Source: Adiantum capillus-veneris (lineage: Eukaryota; Streptophyta; Polypodiopsida; Polypodiales; Pteridaceae). From it: DNA of 64,000 nt. Made by a program: the position numbers and the translations under genes. Below the pieces are notes generated by a model. That model had not been told where the DNA came from and searched no databases. It was given only the letters and a program-made list of their open reading frames with translations. Positions 32,863-45,200 of this stretch are shown piece after piece (positions within the stretch are counted from its first letter, which is position 1; the number at the start of each line of letters is the position of its first letter). The stretch covers positions 61,083,120-61,147,119 of the forward strand of contig CM043956.1 of assembly GCA_014529385.2 (NCBI GenBank). The letters are read 5' to 3'.

Positions 32863-34365
32863 ACGAAGAGCATGCAAGTGGAGATGGACTCACTACATCG
32901 CAACCAAACATGGGAGTTGGTTGAGTTGCCTAAAGGTAAGCGGGCACTTCAAAACAAATGGGTGTACAAGCTAAAGGAAGAAGAAGCTGGGAAGAAAAGG
33001 TACAAGTCTAGGCTTGTGGTAAAAGGTTTTTCTCAAAAGAAAGGTATTGACTTCAATGAAATATTTTCTCCTGTTGTAAAAATGAACTCAATTAGGCTTG
33101 TCTTAAGCCTTGTGGCTGCTCATGATCTAAATCTCGAGCAAATAAATGTAAATACGGCAGTCCCTCACGGTGACTTAGAGGAGAAAATCTACATGCTTCA
33201 ACCAAAGGGGTATGAAGTAAAAGGTAAGGAGAAAATGGTTTGCAGATTAAAGAAGAGCTTGTATGGTTTAAAGCAAGCATCAAGACAATGGTACTTGAAG
33301 TTTGATCGATGGATGTTGGATCATGGATTCACAAGATGCAACTCGGATCACTGCGTCTACACGGAGAATTTGGGAGATGGAAAATTCATCATCCTAATGT
33401 TGTATGTTGATGACATGTTGATTGCAAGTGCTAACATGCAGGACATCAAAGACCTAAAAGAGGAGCTGTCCAAATCTTTTTCAATGAAAGATTTAGGTGT
33501 TGCAAAGAGGATACTTGGTATGAAAATATCAAGGGACAGGACGAAGAAGACAATAAAGCTATCTCAAGAAGATTACATCAAGAAGGTACTAGAAAGGTTT
33601 GCAATGCATAATGCAAAACCAGTTTCTACACCTTTGGCTGGTCATTTTAAACTAACGAAGGATATGTGTCCAAAGACACAAGAGGAGATAGCCTATATGT
33701 CTAAAGTTCCATATGCTGCAGTGGTAGGTTCTCTAATGTATGCTATGGTCTGGACAAGGCCAGACATTGCACATGCAGTGGGAGTTGTGAGTAGGTTCAT
33801 GGACAACCCAGGTAAAGAGCATCGGCAAGCTGTGAAGTGGATACTTAGGTATCTAAAAGGGACAACAACAAATGCTTTGTATTTTGGAGGAACTGATATT
33901 TTTCTAGAAGGGTATGCTGATGCAGATATGGCAGGTGACAAAGATACTCGAAGGAGCACTACTGGCTATGTGTTCACGGTTGGAGGCATAGCAGTAAGCT
34001 GGGCTTCAAAGCTGCAGAAAGTGGTTTCACTTTCTACCACCGAAGCAGAGTATGTAGCAATGACGGAGGCAAGCAAAGAAATTCTGTGGCTTCACAGATT
34101 CTTAGAAGAGCTTGGATTCAAACAAGACAATTGTGTCTTGTACAGTGATAGCCAAAGCGCTATCCATCTTACGAAGAACTCAGTCTTTCATTCAAGGACA
34201 AAGCACATTGAGGTGAGATATCACTTCATACGCACTCTTTTGGAAGAGGCACAACTAAAGCTAGGAAAGGTGCATACAAGTGAAAATCCTGCAGACATGT
34301 TTACAAAGGTGGTCAACAAGGAGAAGTTGAGCTTTTGCTCATCTTCAATCGGCATTCAAGGATAA
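32863..34365 (+). CDS. copia B reverse transcriptase / RNase H, intact frame
   Basis: An uninterrupted frame of about 500 codons in phase with the integrase but separated from it by one TAG. It holds WVYKLKEEEAGKKRYKSRLV, the catalytic MLYVDDMLIA, ILGMKISRDR, YAMVWTRPDIAHAVGVVSRF, and a full RNase H (EGYADADMAGDKDTRRSTTG, STTEAEYVAMTEASKE, SRTKHIEVRYHFIR). All key RT aspartates and RNase H residues are present. In a living element this would be the C-terminal part of a polyprotein, so it is not an independent host gene. The usual AFLHGDL motif reads AVPHGDL. Confidence 0.92.
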   Translation, partial: TKSMQVEMDSLHRNQTWELVELPKGKRALQNKWVYKLKEEEAGKKRYKSRLVVKGFSQKKGIDFNEIFSPVVKMNSIRLVLSLVAAHDLNLEQINVNTAVPHGDLEEKIYMLQPKGYEVKGKEKMVCRLKKSLYGLKQASRQWYLKFDRWMLDHGFTRCNSDHCVYTENLGDGKFIILMLYVDDMLIASANMQDIKDLKEELSKSFSMKDLGVAKRILGMKISRDRTKKTIKLSQEDYIKKVLERFAMHNAKPVSTPLAGHFKLTKDMCPKTQEEIAYMSKVPYAAVVGSLMYAMVWTRPDIAHAVGVVSRFMDNPGKEHRQAVKWILRYLKGTTTNALYFGGTDIFLEGYADADMAGDKDTRRSTTGYVFTVGGIAVSWASKLQKVVSLSTTEAEYVAMTEASKEILWLHRFLEELGFKQDNCVLYSDSQSAIHLTKNSVFHSRTKHIEVRYHFIRTLLEEAQLKLGKVHTSENPADMFTKVVNKEKLSFCSSSIGIQG

Positions 34366-34415
34366 GAAGCCAGAATGGAAAGCAGTCACAGGTTTGGTTT
34401 GGAGATCAGTCTCCA

Positions 34416-34425
34416 AGTGGGAGAT
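34416..34425 (+). other. polypurine tract of copia B
   Basis: AAGTGGGAGA immediately before the 3' LTR start TGTTAAG. Confidence 0.8.
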
Positions 34426-35258
34426 TGTTAAGTATGGAGCCTGATTTACCCTTGTAATTTTCTGTGGTAAAAGCGCACATTTGTAAGGCCCCCATTATGA
34501 GGAGAAGCCATCGTGCATGAAGAAAAATCACTCACCGGAAACCAAAATTTTCACGGACAAGAATCAGGGGCAACTTTAAAGGCCTCGGGGGCGGAGGCCC
34601 CCAAGACTTTTTTTCGTCGGAATATTCTTTTTCGCCGGAATATTATGGCCGGACGGCGACCGGAAAGTGGTCGGAAAACAACCGGTCAGTTGGCCGGTGG
34701 CCGGTAGTCAATGGCCGATGGCCGGTGGTCGGAAGTCAATGGCCGGTGGCTGGTGGTCGGAAGTCAATGGCCGGTGGCCGGTGGCCGAATTCAATGGCCG
34801 GTGGCCAAATTCAATAGCGGACTTGTCTTCTCAAGGGCGGCCACACATGGGCAGATTGGAGGGTCCGATTTGGACTTATTCGCACAAGGGCGGCTACACA
34901 TGGCTGTCTCTCATAAGAGAGGGCAACCCTTTTTGCCTATAAAAGGAGGCCATTTCTACACACATTATATAGTGTGAAGTTGATGCAACAAGGTGAGTGT
35001 GAGGTGGTGAGAGTGAAGCAAGGCGGGAGCTCCATTAAGGGTATAATCCCTTTGTAAACTACTTCTTGTTTTGAAGTACTAAAGCCATTGAGTGGCTGCT
35101 TTCCCGTGGACGTAGCCCACATTGGGTGAACCACGTATATCGTGTGTACTCTCTCTCTCTCTCTCTACTCTACTCTATAATCTCGTGTATATAAATCTGT
35201 CTCTCTCCATTAAGTAATCTACTCAATTATCTATTTAGCTACGTCTTATTTCCTAACA
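34426..35258 (+). repeat. 3' LTR of copia B
   Basis: Complete LTR of 833 bp, starting TGTTAAGTATGG and ending CCTAACA. Compared with the 5' LTR it has one extra unit in the GGCCGG minisatellite and a handful of substitutions. Confidence 0.93.
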
Positions 35259-35370
35259 ATCTATGATTGGCTCGATGCAAAATTTGATGTGTGACTTGAT
35301 AAAAAAATTCCCCAAAATTCATTGGAGTTCTAGTGCACATTGGTGACCAATCATTACAAGTAATCAACCT

Positions 35371-35559
35371 GGATTAGTTCCCCCCCCCCACCCCCCCAAA
35401 TAAATATGATACCCCCCTTCCTTATTTTTTGCTTGGGACATAAATTATTGGGGGCCTGCCCCTAACTTATACGCTCATGTAACTTGTAAACCCCCCCCCC
35501 CCCCCCCCCCCCCTTTGTACTTACGTAGTGCGGTAAGTTTTCCATGGTGAATCCCTTAG
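35371..35559. repeat. C-rich dispersed repeat, copy 1
   Basis: Contains C10-A-C7 (35380-35397), the shared words AAATAAATATGATA and CATAAATTATTGGGG, a C23 run (35491-35513), and GTGCGGTAAGTTTTCCATGG. A second copy in the same orientation lies at 40822-41003. Confidence 0.85.
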
Positions 35560-37144
35560 GAGGATGACAAAGAAAGTGAGCAAGGAGGGGGTACACCGCC
35601 ACTTGAGCCTTCCCCGGGGCCTAGCTCTCTAGCTCCAAGCCCTAAACCTCCAAAATCTCAATAGAGGGACTTACCAAATAAGAAAACCAAGTCTAAACTA
35701 ATGCGAGAAGGGAAAGAAAAGGCCAAGATATGCACATATGAAGACCTCCTCAAAGCTAGATATTCATCTAAGGATACGTCTGAGGTTGTATATGGCACCT
35801 CTATCCCACCATGGGCTGCAAAGGACAAAGAGAAGAATGAAGAAAAGCTAAGAGACTAGGATACACAGAGAAGACCACCATAAATATAGTCACCACAACC
35901 TGGAGTACCAAGATTGGTACATGCTCCACCAATACCACAATGGAGATCCCTGGCCAGCCCTTGGGAGATCTCCTCTAGTGAGGGTATTGCTAAGCATGGG
36001 ACACTAGGTTCCATTTTCAGGTCCACTCCCCAGACCAACGGCAAGAAACATGGTAGCTGCTAATGAAGAAGATGCGAGAGAATCTCCTCAAATAATCTAG
36101 ACAAAAAAAAAATGCAATCTCTTACACTTGCAGAGGAACAACATGCTACACACCAAGGAGGGGAATATGCAAGAAGAGTATGAAACCCTCACCAAAACTG
36201 CCCAAATAATGAGTCAAAGAGTGAATTTGATAGAACAAGAGCTTGAGGCTCTCATTAAAACTCTAAGGGATGTTGAGAAAGAATGAGACACACTTACACT
36301 GCAGAGGGCAGTGATTTTGGGCAAAGTAAAGAGCTTGCATGAAGAAAAGGAAAAGATGAAGGATGAGTTGGAAGAAACTAAAGATGAGCCAGTGGAGCTA
36401 AAATCCAAGTTAGAGCTCCAAGAATTGACAATACAGAGACTTAGAGCAACCCCAAGGGCTTCTTGAGCAAGTACAGGAGCAGATAGCCAGGCTATACAAG
36501 CCTTGGAAGCCCAAGTCATTGCACTATAGAAAGAATTACAGCTAGAACAAAGACAAAGAATGCATATGGAAAAAGGTTCCCTAGCCACGGAAGAAAGATT
36601 GATAGCTGGCTAGCAACAACGCAAAATCCACCTAGAAAATCTACAAGAACTATTAATAGATCAAGCAGAAGAGGCCACAAGGAAAAACAACCTGGCGCAA
36701 CAACAGTTCTTGAGTCTCCAACAAGAAGTAGAAGAAGCAAGATAACAAGAGATGGATCTAGGGCCTAGTGACCTTGGCATCCATGCACACTATGCACCTA
36801 TGGAGGTTCCTAAAGATGCAGATGACCTACAACACCTAGAGGAGCACTTACACATGCTAGGAGATGAAGAACAACCACTGATGGTAGAAGAGGATAAAAA
36901 TTTGATTGAACAAGCCACAATAGAAGACCATAAGGCAGCCTTGGAATGGGAAAAGCGGATGATACACTCAATTGGAGTCCAAGGGCTAGCCACGAATGTG
37001 CTTAGGGAAGAGTGGATGCAACCCTCAATCCCATACCCTCTCCTAAAGTATGAAGTTCTTACCATAAATAAGAGAATTGAAGCGGAAGAATCAGAGCCAG
37101 TATTTCTCTCACAAGCTCCCCTCCTTCGTGTTGCCTTTAAGTAG
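35560..37144 (+). pseudogene. decayed coiled-coil ORF of unknown origin
   Basis: Broken plus-strand frames show consistent protein-like composition: LMREGKEKAKICTYEDLLKA and GTSIPPWAAKDKEKNEEK early on. Then comes a long heptad-rich Glu/Lys/Leu/Gln region (LIEQELEALIKTLRDVEKE, LHEEKEKMKDELEETKDE, RKIHLENLQELLIDQAEEA), and finally an intact segment at 36752-37144 (MDLGPSDLGIHAHYAPMEVP to LLRVAFK). At least five stops interrupt it. I do not recognise the family. It may be a gag-like or accessory protein of an older retroelement, or a host gene relic. Confidence 0.45.
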
Positions 37145-38220
37145 TGTCCCCCAGCTTCTCTGGTTCCAAGAAACCTGGGCTCCTTCCTTGAGCATGGTAG
37201 CTTCGCTCGGTTGCCGCGCGCTCCTTCTGAGTCCCCCGCATCCTCTTTATAGTGTCCTGCAAGTGGGAGCGTGGAGAGGGTTCTTAGCGTGGCCTTCATG
37301 CTCCGCTTGGCGCCACCCTTCCTCTCACACACACACACGCACACACATAAGGAGTTTTAGACACATTATAACGTTGTAAATCTGGTGTATTTCTCACAAA
37401 TTTTCCAACTTTGCACAAACTTGATAAGAAAAATGTCTATTGTGATAAATCAACTATCTATTATATACAAGATTAGAAAATCGGTTAGTCTTTCTCTAAT
37501 ATTTGAAACTAACATTGAAAAACGTTTCTCACATGAGACACTTTCTGAGTTATGAACGACCCCAAACGTGAGAACTTTTCTTCTAAATATTCTTACATGA
37601 GAAAGTGGTGCACTTTTTTCCAATGAAAACTTATATCATCTCGCACAAGCTATACTTGAATAAACTTATATAATCAGTTTTTACATTCTTTTCAAGCATT
37701 GATTAAATATGATCATTCAAGCATCAAATTGGCCATGGGAGAAAATCAAGACAGCACGTTGAGGTGTTGCGTGTAGATAGCACCCACATGACATAACATC
37801 GCAAAAGGTCGGTGGTGTCGAATGTGCTAGAGCACGTCCTAAAAAATTGTTTGTTCAAGTTTCTTATCTCTCTCATACATGGCCATAATTTGCCATACAT
37901 TTCATCTATATCACTAATGTCCATTGCCTCCATAGCAATAGGCTCCATCACCTCCACATCTAGATCAACCAATGCCATATTTTCCTATATTCAATACACA
38001 AAATAGCATTAGCAATGAAAGAATAATTGGTACCATCTAGAAAGGAGAGCTTTAGAACTTCTTCTTTTTTTCTGCGCGCAAAACTCACAATTGTGAGTGG
38101 ATAGTATTAAGAACATCAGCAATATACAACAATCTTGAGCTCAAACCGAGCCTCGAGGGTCCCAAGATCGCACGTTATCTGCTTGGAAGAAAAGCCACTA
38201 CCACTCCTAGGCTTTCCCTA
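37145..38220. other. intergenic; one minor minus-strand frame
   Basis: A CA run lies at about 37328-37347. A minus-strand frame at 37978-37724 (MALVDLDVEVMEPIAMEAMD, then DISDIDEMYGKLWPCM) has protein-like composition but no recognisable domain. Confidence 0.4.
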
Positions 38221-38750
38221 TTACAAGATGTTATGTAGTGTTCTAAACCAATCCTCTGAGGCTTGTTTGCCTCCGATCATGTGAATTGTCACTCTGCTCT
38301 CTTGTATGATTTCACAAAATCTTGCCACAACCATATCCCCCTCAAACATGCGGTGGTTCTTGCTTGCCAAATATGGTGCAAGAAGTACCTGATTATTTGA
38401 GTGCATACCAGAAGAGCAAGACTTCCCAACCTGTTACTACCAAAAAACAGATCATTCTTGAAGAACTTAATTTTCCATGTCCTTTGAATCCACTTGCATA
38501 ATTTCCCAGCCATGCTCCTAATTGCCTGGCATCCCATGAAAAGGTGGGATAGGTCTTCACTAGCCATTCTGCACCTTGAGCAACGATCGAACCCGATGCC
38601 TCTTTCTTGTACCTTTAGAACTTCTTACCTTACACCCCACAAGCTCTTTTCCCTTCCAAGATGTCTTTTTACATTTCTTTTCATGCTCCATTTTGTTCTC
38701 CTAGTACCATCCAAAACAAAAAATGTTCATTTACCTGGTTGCACAAGATG
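38221..38750 (-). pseudogene. non-LTR (LINE) zf-RVT zinc-binding remnant
   Basis: The minus strand reads GFDRCSRCRMASEDLSHLFM and GCQAIRSMAGKLCKWI, then FLHHIWQARTTACLRG. This matches the reverse-transcriptase zinc-binding domain (zf-RVT: CxxC...EDxxHLFxxC) at the C-terminus of plant L1-like LINE ORF2. Upstream is a less clear segment with a frameshift. No RT palm or endonuclease remains. Confidence 0.7.
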
Positions 38751-40821
38751 ATTAATGTTAACAATATATAGAACTAACAAAACTATCATTTATACTTGGC
38801 TTTTCACAATTGTTCTCCACATATCTTTGAGGCTCTTTGAGGCCGCTTGATTGGTCTACAAGATCTTGATAATAGGGACCCCTAAATTTTACAATCAATT
38901 GAGCATATGTTCTTTATTAACAAAGGTACTTTACGATAGAAAATATATCAAAAGTCAAATAGCATTAACCGTGAGAATCATACTTGTGCAACACTTCTGA
39001 TGTTTGAGGTAGTCACCTCATTTGCCACTTCTCTTAGTGCCTTAGCAAATCAACCAAAAAAAAAATATCAATGAAACCTTTTCAAGACATATACTAATGT
39101 CGCTAAGGAGAGAAAGGGATACACAATCCTTGATCTTTTGATCCACAATCCTTATCTATGCTTTTAGGAACACATGAGTCTACCAATAGATACATGAAAT
39201 ATTTATCATTAAGTTCATAAACGTAAGCCAATTCAAAAAGTAAAAGTGCAAGATTTAGTAAACTTTCATACCATAGACTTATTTGGCACATGTTGGCTAT
39301 TTGTGTTGTTATGAGAGATCAACTCTGATCTTGCAACTTGAGCTATAAAGACCCATGGGTGAATTGATGTTACAAGTTAGAGATACGTACAAGTGCTAAG
39401 AAACTCAATCTCTATGACGATGTATACTTGCCTCATAATGAATTAAGACATCCTCTTGAACAGTAGGAAAATACTCTTGAGCCTAGAAAACAACAATTAA
39501 ACACAAACAACCTATTTAACTATGATGAAATGGAGAAATATCACATGAAAATTAAAGCATAGAAGTACTCACATCCTTTGGAGAAGACATTCCCTCCTCC
39601 ATGGCGTATCATCTTCTCCTCATGGTATCAACCATGCGGACTTCATGAGCATTTCCCACCCAATTCTCTCGAGGCTCGGGAGCCTTATATCTTTTGTAGT
39701 TTCTCCACCCAATGCCTTTTAAGTATGCATCTGAACTTCCCAAGGATAAATTTGGTCTTTAGAGAAATGCAACTTTGGTAGCTCATTAATCTTCGATTCT
39801 ATCCATGACTCAAGCTCCCTTTTTTTATTATTGTCTTTTCGTAAGTTTACATGAGAAAACTCCATTACCCCCATATTTTCAGTCAAGTCTCCACTCCAAC
39901 AACACTCCCTAATCTTATCCATGCCTCTACAATAAGTATAATGTTGTTTTGAATAGTACTTTTTTAGAAAAGCCTTTCCAAGGATGGGATATAAGTGCTT
40001 GCATTAGTGCGGCCTAAATATTCACTCATATGTAATAGGAATAGAGTCGGGGTCAATTTCAAGATCCATGGAGGGATACTTAGGTAATGTAAATATGTTG
40101 AGAATGGATAGCACTTCTTTCTCATAATGTGGAGGTACTTTCTTGTGGCAACATCCCATTGTTACCACGCACTAAAGTAGCATGGCACCATCCTGTCAAG
40201 GTGTGCCTGTGTGGCCCGGGGGATTCACTCTATATACAAAACGGGACGCCACCTGCGAGCGGACAACTTTGATAAAATCCTTATATACGATTCATATTAG
40301 GGAATATGACCCCCTTTCTACGCTTATACGATAATCAATACACAAAAATATAATTCTCCTATCTTACATATAAAATTTAAGTCTCACATGATCTAACTAA
40401 GTAAAATTAGTCCAAGAGTGTGTAGCATAGTGTCAAGCAACGTACTAAGGAACCACTTTTGTTGATAACTATATATATCCTCAATGTATCTTAGTTTCAC
40501 TTTCAAACTATTGCCCGTTCAACCTACACTTTAGCTACTCGTCCAATTCTGACCCATGTTAATTACTCAAAATACATGGTTCTAAAGTTGTGTTAGGTTT
40601 TCCATGCAAATTTGCATCTATACAAACTCTTTATAGCTTTAACCCCTCTAATAAATGAACTATAATCACAAAACAAGAAATTGTTACAAACAAGTGTTAG
40701 TTCTTGCATGTATCTTTGTAGCTATTGACTCCTCACAAGTTTGAGGCCCCAAACTCTTTTGGAAAGCCATGATTTTGAAACACAAAAACTTCCTCTCATT
40801 TTCTCCTTTTCTCACTTCTCT
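38751..40821. other. intergenic; unrecognised minus-strand frame only
   Basis: A minus-strand frame at 39922-39719 reads DKIRECCWSGDLTENMGVME and continues into broken frames toward 39570. It has protein-like composition but no family match. No repeat pair other than the C-rich repeat at the right edge. Confidence 0.4.
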
Positions 40822-41003
40822 CCCCCCCCCCCCCTCCCCCCGCCCCCCCCAAACAATAAATATGATAACCACTTCCTTATTTTTAAGCTTGGGAGATAAA
40901 TTATTGGGGACCTGCCCCTCACTTATACACTTATGCAGCTTGTAAAAATAAAACCCTCCCTGCACTTACAAGGTGCGGTAAGTTTTCCATGGTGAATCCC
41001 CGG
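40822..41003. repeat. C-rich dispersed repeat, copy 2
   Basis: Direct copy of 35371-35559, with an interrupted C run (40822-40850), TAAATTATTGGGGACCTGCC and the closing GTGCGGTAAGTTTTCCATGG. It lacks the second long C run. Confidence 0.83.
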
Positions 41004-41321
41004 GCTGTGAGGTAAGGACTTCACACCTAACTCCACCCATCCCTCCATAGTCATAAAAGCCAAGGCCTTACTATTCACTCCATGTCGTTGTATAGCATGT
41101 GAATACTCGATTGTATCGCAAAGATTTTCAACAACTTCAACAACCTTACCCACATCCCATTCGAAAAGGGTTTTAACATCCACACTACACATTAAATCAA
41201 TTTCCATGGTGTAGAGAGAAAAAGGGATAGTAAATAGTAGTGGCACAATCGACGTCTAGCTACTAGTTGTAGCTCTGCTAGAAGCACTCCTTGCTGATGC
41301 ATGTAGTGCACCGTGCGGGGA

Positions 41322-41325
<4 letters not shown>
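41004..41325 (-). other. unrecognised minus-strand frame
   Basis: A frame from 41246 leftward (for example LFEWDVGKVVEVVENLCDTI) has protein-like composition. No family is recognised and no start or splice site is supported. Confidence 0.3.

Positions 41326-41399
<74 letters not shown>
41326..41399. repeat. (GA)n microsatellite
   Basis: About 37 uninterrupted GA units. Confidence 0.97.
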
Positions 41400-41402
<3 letters not shown>

Positions 41403-42279
41403 TGCATAAGATAGTACCTCTGGTAGAGCATCCCTGATAGTTGAAGCCTGAAGCTGTCTACAAGCCATTGAAAGCTCTGGATGCTGCGATGGACATGGTC
41501 ACTGCCGTCTCAATGCCTTAAAGAGTTAGCAAATGCTCAATGAAGCTTAGGATTGGTGGGAGTGGGTTTGAGATAGTACAGGTAACAGAAGTGGCCACAT
41601 AATGGAGGTGCAGTGATAGGTTGCCAGAGACCTGGACCTGGAGGCTTGACGAGCTGGAGCAATAAAGTAGCAGCCAACTAGGTGGGCCTTAGCTATTTAT
41701 AAATTATGAAAAAATGGAACATTAACAACTTCCATGTTTCAAACTTAATTCGCAACCAGTGCTAAAACAAAAAAACTTTTTTCCAAAAAATTGGCAATCT
41801 TACAATAAGAAACAATAGTAGTGCACTGACTAAATTTGAAGGTACCAAATTACACTAATTGTTTTAAAATTTTGTAGGTTTTCTTACCTTCAAATATAAA
41901 ACTTAGAGTTAAATCTTAAAATTTGTAGGTGGGATTACACTCAGCCTAGGTTTTTTTCGAGCATTGCGAGTCCCAACTTCAACTCTTTGCTATAGGAAAA
42001 CTAGGTTTAGTGAACCACACCTTCAAATTTTGAGATTTGCCTATACCAAATTATTTAGAAAGAATTAGTGTAAAAATTAACTTCAAATTTGGTTAATTTA
42101 TCGCTAAGATTTCTCTATTGTAGGTTTGCCAAGCTTTTGTTAATATCAAGCTACTTTTTCAACTTTAATTTTCCAATCAGTTTGGTCATGGACATTGCCA
42201 TTGTAATCTAAGGCGATACTAGCCTCTAGCAATAATCCAAGCTTTGATATCCTTCATCGTAATCTTCAACGTTATGATA
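41400..42279. other. intergenic, no gene seen
   Basis: AT-rich, no supported frame. It leads into the tandem array. Confidence 0.5.
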
Positions 42280-45200
42280 CTTACAACCTTATTGAACAAT
42301 TGAGTCCTCCAAGGTTATGATATTTACAATAGTTAAAATTGAACCTTGGAGGAGCACTAAATTGTTCAATGATGCTGTAAGTATCATAACCTTGGATGTA
42401 CTGATGAAGGCTATCAAAGTTGTTGCTCGATGTAAGGTTATGATATTTATTATAATTTAAGACAATTAAGTTTAATGGGAGGTTGTGATGCAAGCTATCG
42501 AAGCTAAGTTTGGATTGTTGAGGTGATAAAGCCTACCAAAGCTTGGATTGCTAGAGGTATTTGCTTAACTACCATTAATATAAATGGACAATATACATTT
42601 TGGGCCTATAGATTCAAGTAGATATAAGCTGATACTAGATGTAAATTATCATATCCTATGTGGTAATTGATATTGAATTGACATTTTGGACCTATAGATT
42701 CAAGTGGATATAATTGGATATTAGATATAAATATTTATCATATCCTATGTGATAACAGAGATTGAGCATTACTTTCGGCTAATAATTATAACCTTGGGGC
42801 CAATTATCATATATGTTCAGATCATATTTTAAATCGTATATAATCATAACCTTGGGGTCAATTATCATATATGTTCAGATCGTATTATAAATGATAATAC
42901 AGATTCTAGTAATATATTTCCAATTATACGTTCCTAGAGATTGATCAACTACATAAGTGTTTTGATAGAATGTTAAGAATCTAGCTAGATCCTAACATAG
43001 AACATCGATCATGATAGTGCAATTTATGGGCATTCTAACCTTATAGACTGACTATAATTGATCATGCCAAATCAGCAACTACATGGGAATGTTGTCATAT
43101 TTGCTAGCCTACTCCACATGCTATCTAAGCCTCCCATCAATAAGCATTACCTAAATTCACACTTAAAGCACCCCATCTCCTACAAAATCAAAGCTATAAT
43201 CACTCTCTCACACACATGAATATAGCAAGAAGTATTGTCGACGATACAATGTAACAAATATTGTTTATGTGAGCTTGTTAATGTTGATGCTTCTATCACT
43301 TGAGTATGTATAAAAATGTCACTTACATAATAGATATTTTGTCATAATAAAGATTGGTAGAGATATTAGCAACATCTCCATCAATATTATTAGATTATGA
43401 TAACAATACAATGATTTAGACACAAGGTTATGACATATACAACAATGTAAGACAATTAAGTTAGTGGAGGTTGTGATGAAGGCTATCAAAGTTTGGATTG
43501 TTGTAGGTGACGAATTAGGCTATCAAAGCTTGGATTGCTAGAGATATTGGCTTAGCTTCCATCAACATAAATGGACATACATTTTGGGCCTATAGATTCA
43601 AGTGGATATAATTGGATACTAGATATAATTAATTATCATATCCTATGTGATAACAGATATTGAGCATTACTTTCGGCCTTGTATCAATTTACAATATTGT
43701 TTATAAGCATAACCTTGGGGCCAGTTATTCAATCTGTTGAGATTATATTATAAATGATAATACAGATTCTAGTATTATATTGCTAATCATATGTTCCTAT
43801 GGAAACCCTAACTCGATCAACTACATAGGTCCTACGATAGAATGTTAACTGCAAGCTAGCTCCTTGTAATTGATCAACTTAGAAATCTCTAGGAACATAT
43901 TGTTGGAAATATGATACTAGAATCTATATTATCATATCCTATGTGATAACCAATATGGAGCATTACTTTCATCCTTGTATTAATTTACAATATCGTATAT
44001 AATCATAACCTTGGGGCAAATTATCATATATTCTCATATCATATTATAAATTGTATACAATCATAACCTTGAGGGAAATTATCATATATGTTGAGATCAT
44101 ATTATAAATGACAATACAGATTAACGTATTATATTTCCAATTATATGTTCCTGGAGATTTATAAAATATTGATCAACTATATAAGTGTTTTGATAGAATG
44201 TTTAGAAGCTAGCTCCTAACATAGATCATCGATCAATATCGTGCAATTTATGGGGTATTTCTAACCTTATAGCCCGACTATGAATGATCTTGCCAAATCA
44301 CAACTACATGGGTATGTTGTGATATTTTCTAGCCTGCTCCACATGCTATCTAAGCCTCCCATTAGTGAGCTTGATCAATTTAGAAATCTCTAGGAGAATA
44401 TAATTGGAAACATGATACTAGAATCCATATTACCATATCCTATGTGATAACCAATATGGAGCATTACTTTCGTCCTTGTATTAATTTACAATATCGTATA
44501 TAATTATAACCTTGGGGCCAATTATCATATATGCTCAGATCATATTATAAATCGTATATAATCGTAACCTTGGGACCAATTATCATATACGTTCAAAATA
44601 TCATATTATAAATGATATTACAAATTAACATATTATATTTCCAATTATACGTTCCTGGAGATTTATAAAATATTGATCAACTACATAAGTGTTTTGATAG
44701 AATGTTTAGAAGCTAGCTTCTAACATAGAGCATCGATCAATATTGTGCAATTTATGGGGTATTTCTAACCTTATAGCATGACTATAATTGATCGTGCCAA
44801 ATCACAACTACATGGGTATGTTGTGATATTCTCTAGCCTGCTCCACATGCTATCTAAGCCTCCCATCAATTAGAAATCTCTAAGAACATATAATTGGAAA
44901 TATGATACTAGAATCCATATTGCCATATCCTATGTGATAACCAATATTGAGGATTACTTTTGTCCTTGTATTAATTTACAATATCATATATAATCATAAC
45001 CTTGGGGCCAATTATCATATATGCTCAAATCATATATGGTCTAATTAGGTATCTATCTAAGTTGGAGGAATTAATTGCTCAATAATGTTGTAAATATCAA
45101 AGCTTTGGAGGTTCTGATGGGAGGTTCTGATGAAGGCTAAAATAGAGCGTCCATCACGATCGTGCAATATATGGATATGAATAAATATGAATAACTCGAT

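Larger units (their letters stand above)
29704..35258 (+). mobile_element. Ty1/copia retrotransposon, young copy (element B)
   Basis: Near-identical LTRs (29704-30409 and 34426-35258), an exact PBS, gag, protease, integrase, a full RT/RNase H frame and a PPT are all present in copia order. The 5' LTR lacks the first 96 bp present in the 3' LTR, so the left end is truncated and no target duplication can be read. LTR similarity implies recent insertion, yet the coding region already carries two frameshifts and about five stops. Confidence 0.93.

Noticed and set aside
35491-35513. Functional role for long C runs (also 8420-8439, 40822-40850)
   Set aside because: Homopolymers of this length are also common sequencing or assembly artefacts. 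Without reads I do not build on them.
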